8,155 nt of DNA. It comes from an uncultured Coriobacteriales bacterium (GTDB lineage: Bacteria; Actinomycetota; Coriobacteriia; Coriobacteriales; UMGS124). The notes beneath the pieces were generated by a model, which worked only from the letters and a program-made list of their open reading frames with translations, was not told the origin of the DNA and did no database searches. Of the stretch, positions 7,011 to 8,155 are shown piece by piece. The stretch is from contig CAIFEU010000120.1 of assembly GCA_903789505.1 (NCBI GenBank), positions 1 through 8,155 on the forward strand, given 5' to 3'. The position numbers were made by a program, and so were the translations under genes. How positions within the stretch are numbered: position 1 is the first letter of the stretch; each line of letters starts with the position of its first letter.

Positions 7011-7390
7011 TGTCGTCTCCTTTCCTCCCGAAGGCGCGCCTATCGTTGCGTGCCCGTCGTCGCCCGCGCGCCGGAGCGCGTCCGGCCCGGCGCAATGGGG
7101 TCGTGGCTCGGGTGCGATGCGTCCCTCGCCGCGCCTCTGCCGCAGTCCCGTGCCGCGGTGCCGGCCAGCTACCACTGTAGGCCGTCGTGGGCGCGGGGGA
7201 CGCCATGCGCGCGGAGAAGCCCGCCGGACCTCACAATGGGCGTCGCGGGCGGCCGGGGCGGGCCGGCCGGCGGTGGAGGGTCCGGTCGGCATCGAGGGCG
7301 GGCGGCGGCCCTGCTGGGGGCGGCGCGTCGGGCGGTCGGTGGGGCAGCCGAGCGCGGCGCCGCCGGGAGAAGACACGCAGAAAACGCCGT
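7011..7390. other. Intergenic region upstream of the DUF2252 gene, no gene recognised
   Basis: I find no coding region, tRNA or clear promoter here beyond the ribosome binding site at 7017-7028. Open frames on both strands are Arg/Pro/Gly/Ala-rich and look like products of high GC. GCCGGA (7070-7075) and TCCGGC (7081-7086) make a small perfect hairpin with a GCGCG loop. On the minus strand, TACAGT (7179-7174) is a weak -10 candidate, but no matching -35 lies at the right distance. The promoter of the DUF2252 gene should be in this stretch but I cannot place it. Confidence 0.5.
7017..7028 (-). promoter_or_regulatory. Strong ribosome binding site for the DUF2252 gene (TTG start)
   Basis: On the minus strand the sequence reads GGAGGAAAGGAG, then ACGACA, then TTG at 7010-7008. 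The nearest AGGAG is six bases from the TTG. The next in-frame ATG (codon 22) has no comparable site. A GTG four bases into the coding region is out of frame. The purine-rich site is conspicuous in this GC-rich stretch and is the main evidence for the TTG start. Confidence 0.75.
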
Positions 7391-7435
7391 GAGCCCTGCG
7401 GGGACGGACGCGTGGTCCGCCCTTCCGCAGGGCTC
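7381..7435 (-). terminator. Probable intrinsic terminator of the minus-strand flavoprotein gene
   Basis: GAGCCCTGCGG (7391-7401) pairs perfectly with CCGCAGGGCTC (7425-7435), an 11-bp stem. The interior can continue through GGACGGAC against GTCCGCCC (one mismatch) to a five-base loop. Read on the minus strand, the stem is followed by ACGGCG and then TTTT (7384-7381). In the plus direction it is followed by G-rich sequence with no T tract. The orientation therefore fits termination of minus-strand transcription entering from the flavoprotein gene, whose stop is about 180 bases upstream. The T run is short and slightly displaced, so efficiency is uncertain. Confidence 0.6.
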
Positions 7436-7468
7436 GCATGGGGGGCTCTGGTCGGGCCTTGGGAGGCA

Positions 7469-7610
7469 GGTAGCTGCCGGCTGGCCGTCGGTAGCCGGTC
7501 GCCCGCCGTCGTTGGCGGTCTCCTTCCGCGGTCGGTAGCGTGCGGGTAGCCGCCGGTAGCCGCTATGGCCGCCGGTAGCGGGCGGTAGCAGCCGGTAGCC
7601 AGCGCCTAGC
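7469..7610. repeat. Degenerate GGTAGC array with about 10-bp period
   Basis: Eight exact GGTAGC hexamers start at 7469, 7490, 7534, 7545, 7555, 7574, 7584 and 7594, with a decayed ninth (CCTAGC) at 7605. From 7531 to 7610 they form a near-continuous series of 9-11-base units with the approximate consensus GCCGGTAGCC. The one missing position, about 7562-7570, holds GCTATGGCC. The array ends four bases from the stop codon of the flavoprotein gene and lies in its 3' untranslated region. The period is not a multiple of three and no protein is predicted from it. A slippage-prone microrepeat or a protein-binding array are both possible; function is unknown. Confidence 0.75.
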
Positions 7611-7613
7611 GTC

Positions 7614-8155
7614 CTACATGTTGGCCCACTTCTTGTAGTCCTCCTGGTTCAGCGGGTCGCCCTCCTCGTACTCCTTGGTGCCGTACCAGTCGTCGGCCAC
7701 GGTGCCGCCGAGCTCCTCCTCGACGACCGTGCGGGCGATCTTGCTGCCGCTCCAGATGGAGACCGACTGGCAGCGGCCGGGGTGATAGATGTCGTCGTTG
7801 AAGCCGGAGATCGCGATGCCGCCGGCGTACAGGCCCTTGACGGGGTTCTGGTGCGGGTCGCAGACCTGGCACTTGGGGTTGACGCGGATGCCGTTGTTGG
7901 TGTTGACCAGGAACGACTTGAGCGCGAACGCGTAGTAGGGCGCGCCGCCGAGCGCGACCATGTGCTCGGCCGGCTTGCCGTACACCGAGTCGTCGACGCC
8001 CGCCTCGGCGTCGGCCTCGTACTGCTGGATCGTCTTGACGAGGGCGTCGGCCGGGACGTCGATCTGGGCGGCGAGGTCCTCGAGCGTGTCGGCCGTGTAG
8101 ATCTCGGCGTCGCCTGCGCGCAGGTGCTCCTCCAGCTCGCCCTTGGGGTCCCCGT
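7614..8155 (-). CDS. FAD-dependent oxidoreductase, fumarate-reductase-like flavoprotein (C-terminal part, cut by window edge)
   Basis: These are the last 179 codons of a gene whose beginning lies beyond the right edge; the frame is open to base 8153. The visible part matches the C-terminal region of FAD-binding proteins of the fumarate reductase/flavocytochrome c/urocanate reductase group. It begins in the substrate (capping) domain: YTADTLEDLAAQIDVPADALVKTI at visible residues 19-42 is the usual stretch of that domain. It then returns to the FAD domain at GLYAGG (107-112), the family's GLYAAGE-type motif, followed by RCQSVSIWSGSKIARTV. Such enzymes usually reduce an activated double bond in anaerobic respiration. 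Two features are atypical: the HHTMGG-like segment that normally carries a substrate-binding His is replaced by LVNTNNG, and Cys95/Cys98 form a CxxC just before GLYAGG. The substrate cannot be inferred. It ends with Met then TAG, and a terminator-like hairpin follows downstream. Confidence 0.85.
   Translation of the reverse strand, partial: GDPKGELEEHLRAGDAEIYTADTLEDLAAQIDVPADALVKTIQQYEADAEAGVDDSVYGKPAEHMVALGGAPYYAFALKSFLVNTNNGIRVNPKCQVCDPHQNPVKGLYAGGIAISGFNDDIYHPGRCQSVSIWSGSKIARTVVEEELGGTVADDWYGTKEYEEGDPLNQEDYKKWANM

Noticed and set aside
7319..7364. Inverted repeat GGCGGCGC / GCGCCGCC
   Set aside because: Eight-base GC-only arms about 30 bases apart are expected by chance in sequence this GC-rich, and no T tract follows.
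5073..7538. 821-codon plus-strand open frame across the end of purN and opposite the DUF2252 gene
   Set aside because: It is out of frame with purN and antisense to a well-supported DUF2252 gene, and is Arg/Ala/Gly/Val-rich without motifs.
7187..7549. Small plus-strand open frame of 120 codons in the intergenic region
   Set aside because: It is made of Arg/Gly/Ala-rich residues, has no convincing ribosome site and runs through the hairpin and repeats.
7469..7610. GGTAGC repeats as a CRISPR array
   Set aside because: Repeat units are about 10 bases with no unique spacers of CRISPR length, and no cas gene is in the window.
7431..7620. Possible mobile-element end or attachment site in the repeat-rich gap
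   Set aside because: No transposase or integrase fragment, no terminal inverted repeats with target duplication, and no tRNA gene nearby.

Overview
The window is a high-GC bacterial chromosome segment. The best guess is the actinobacterial class Coriobacteriia (an Olsenella/Atopobium-like organism). This rests on the high GC, a class B sortase (so Gram-positive), the B. subtilis-type PurF with propeptide and Fe-S cysteines, and the end of a fumarate-reductase-like flavoprotein of a type heavily duplicated in that class. Taxonomy is inference, since no rRNA or marker gene is present.

Layout, left to right. A strong terminator at the left edge closes an unseen upstream gene. Next comes a small GatB/YqeY-domain gene (110-553) with its own terminator (570-608). 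A membrane-anchored class B sortase (774-2033) is followed after only 45 bases, with no terminator seen, by purF, purM and purN. These three are tightly coupled: purF/purM share one base and purM/purN overlap by four. They encode the first, fifth and third steps of de novo IMP synthesis. PurN ends head-on against a minus-strand DUF2252 gene (5316-7010), and the two genes share the palindrome CTAG as their stop codons. A roughly 600-base region without a convincing gene follows (7011-7613). It carries a terminator-like hairpin facing the minus strand and a degenerate array of GGTAGC motifs spaced about one helical turn apart. The right edge holds the last 179 codons of a minus-strand FAD-dependent oxidoreductase.

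The sortase and pur genes look like one plus-strand transcription unit, although sortase and purine synthesis have no obvious functional link. The DUF2252 and flavoprotein genes are probably separate minus-strand units. I see no clear new multi-gene system. The most unusual items are the GGTAGC array, the shared CTAG stop, the unusual active-site region of the flavoprotein, and the repeat-bearing cytoplasmic tail of the sortase.
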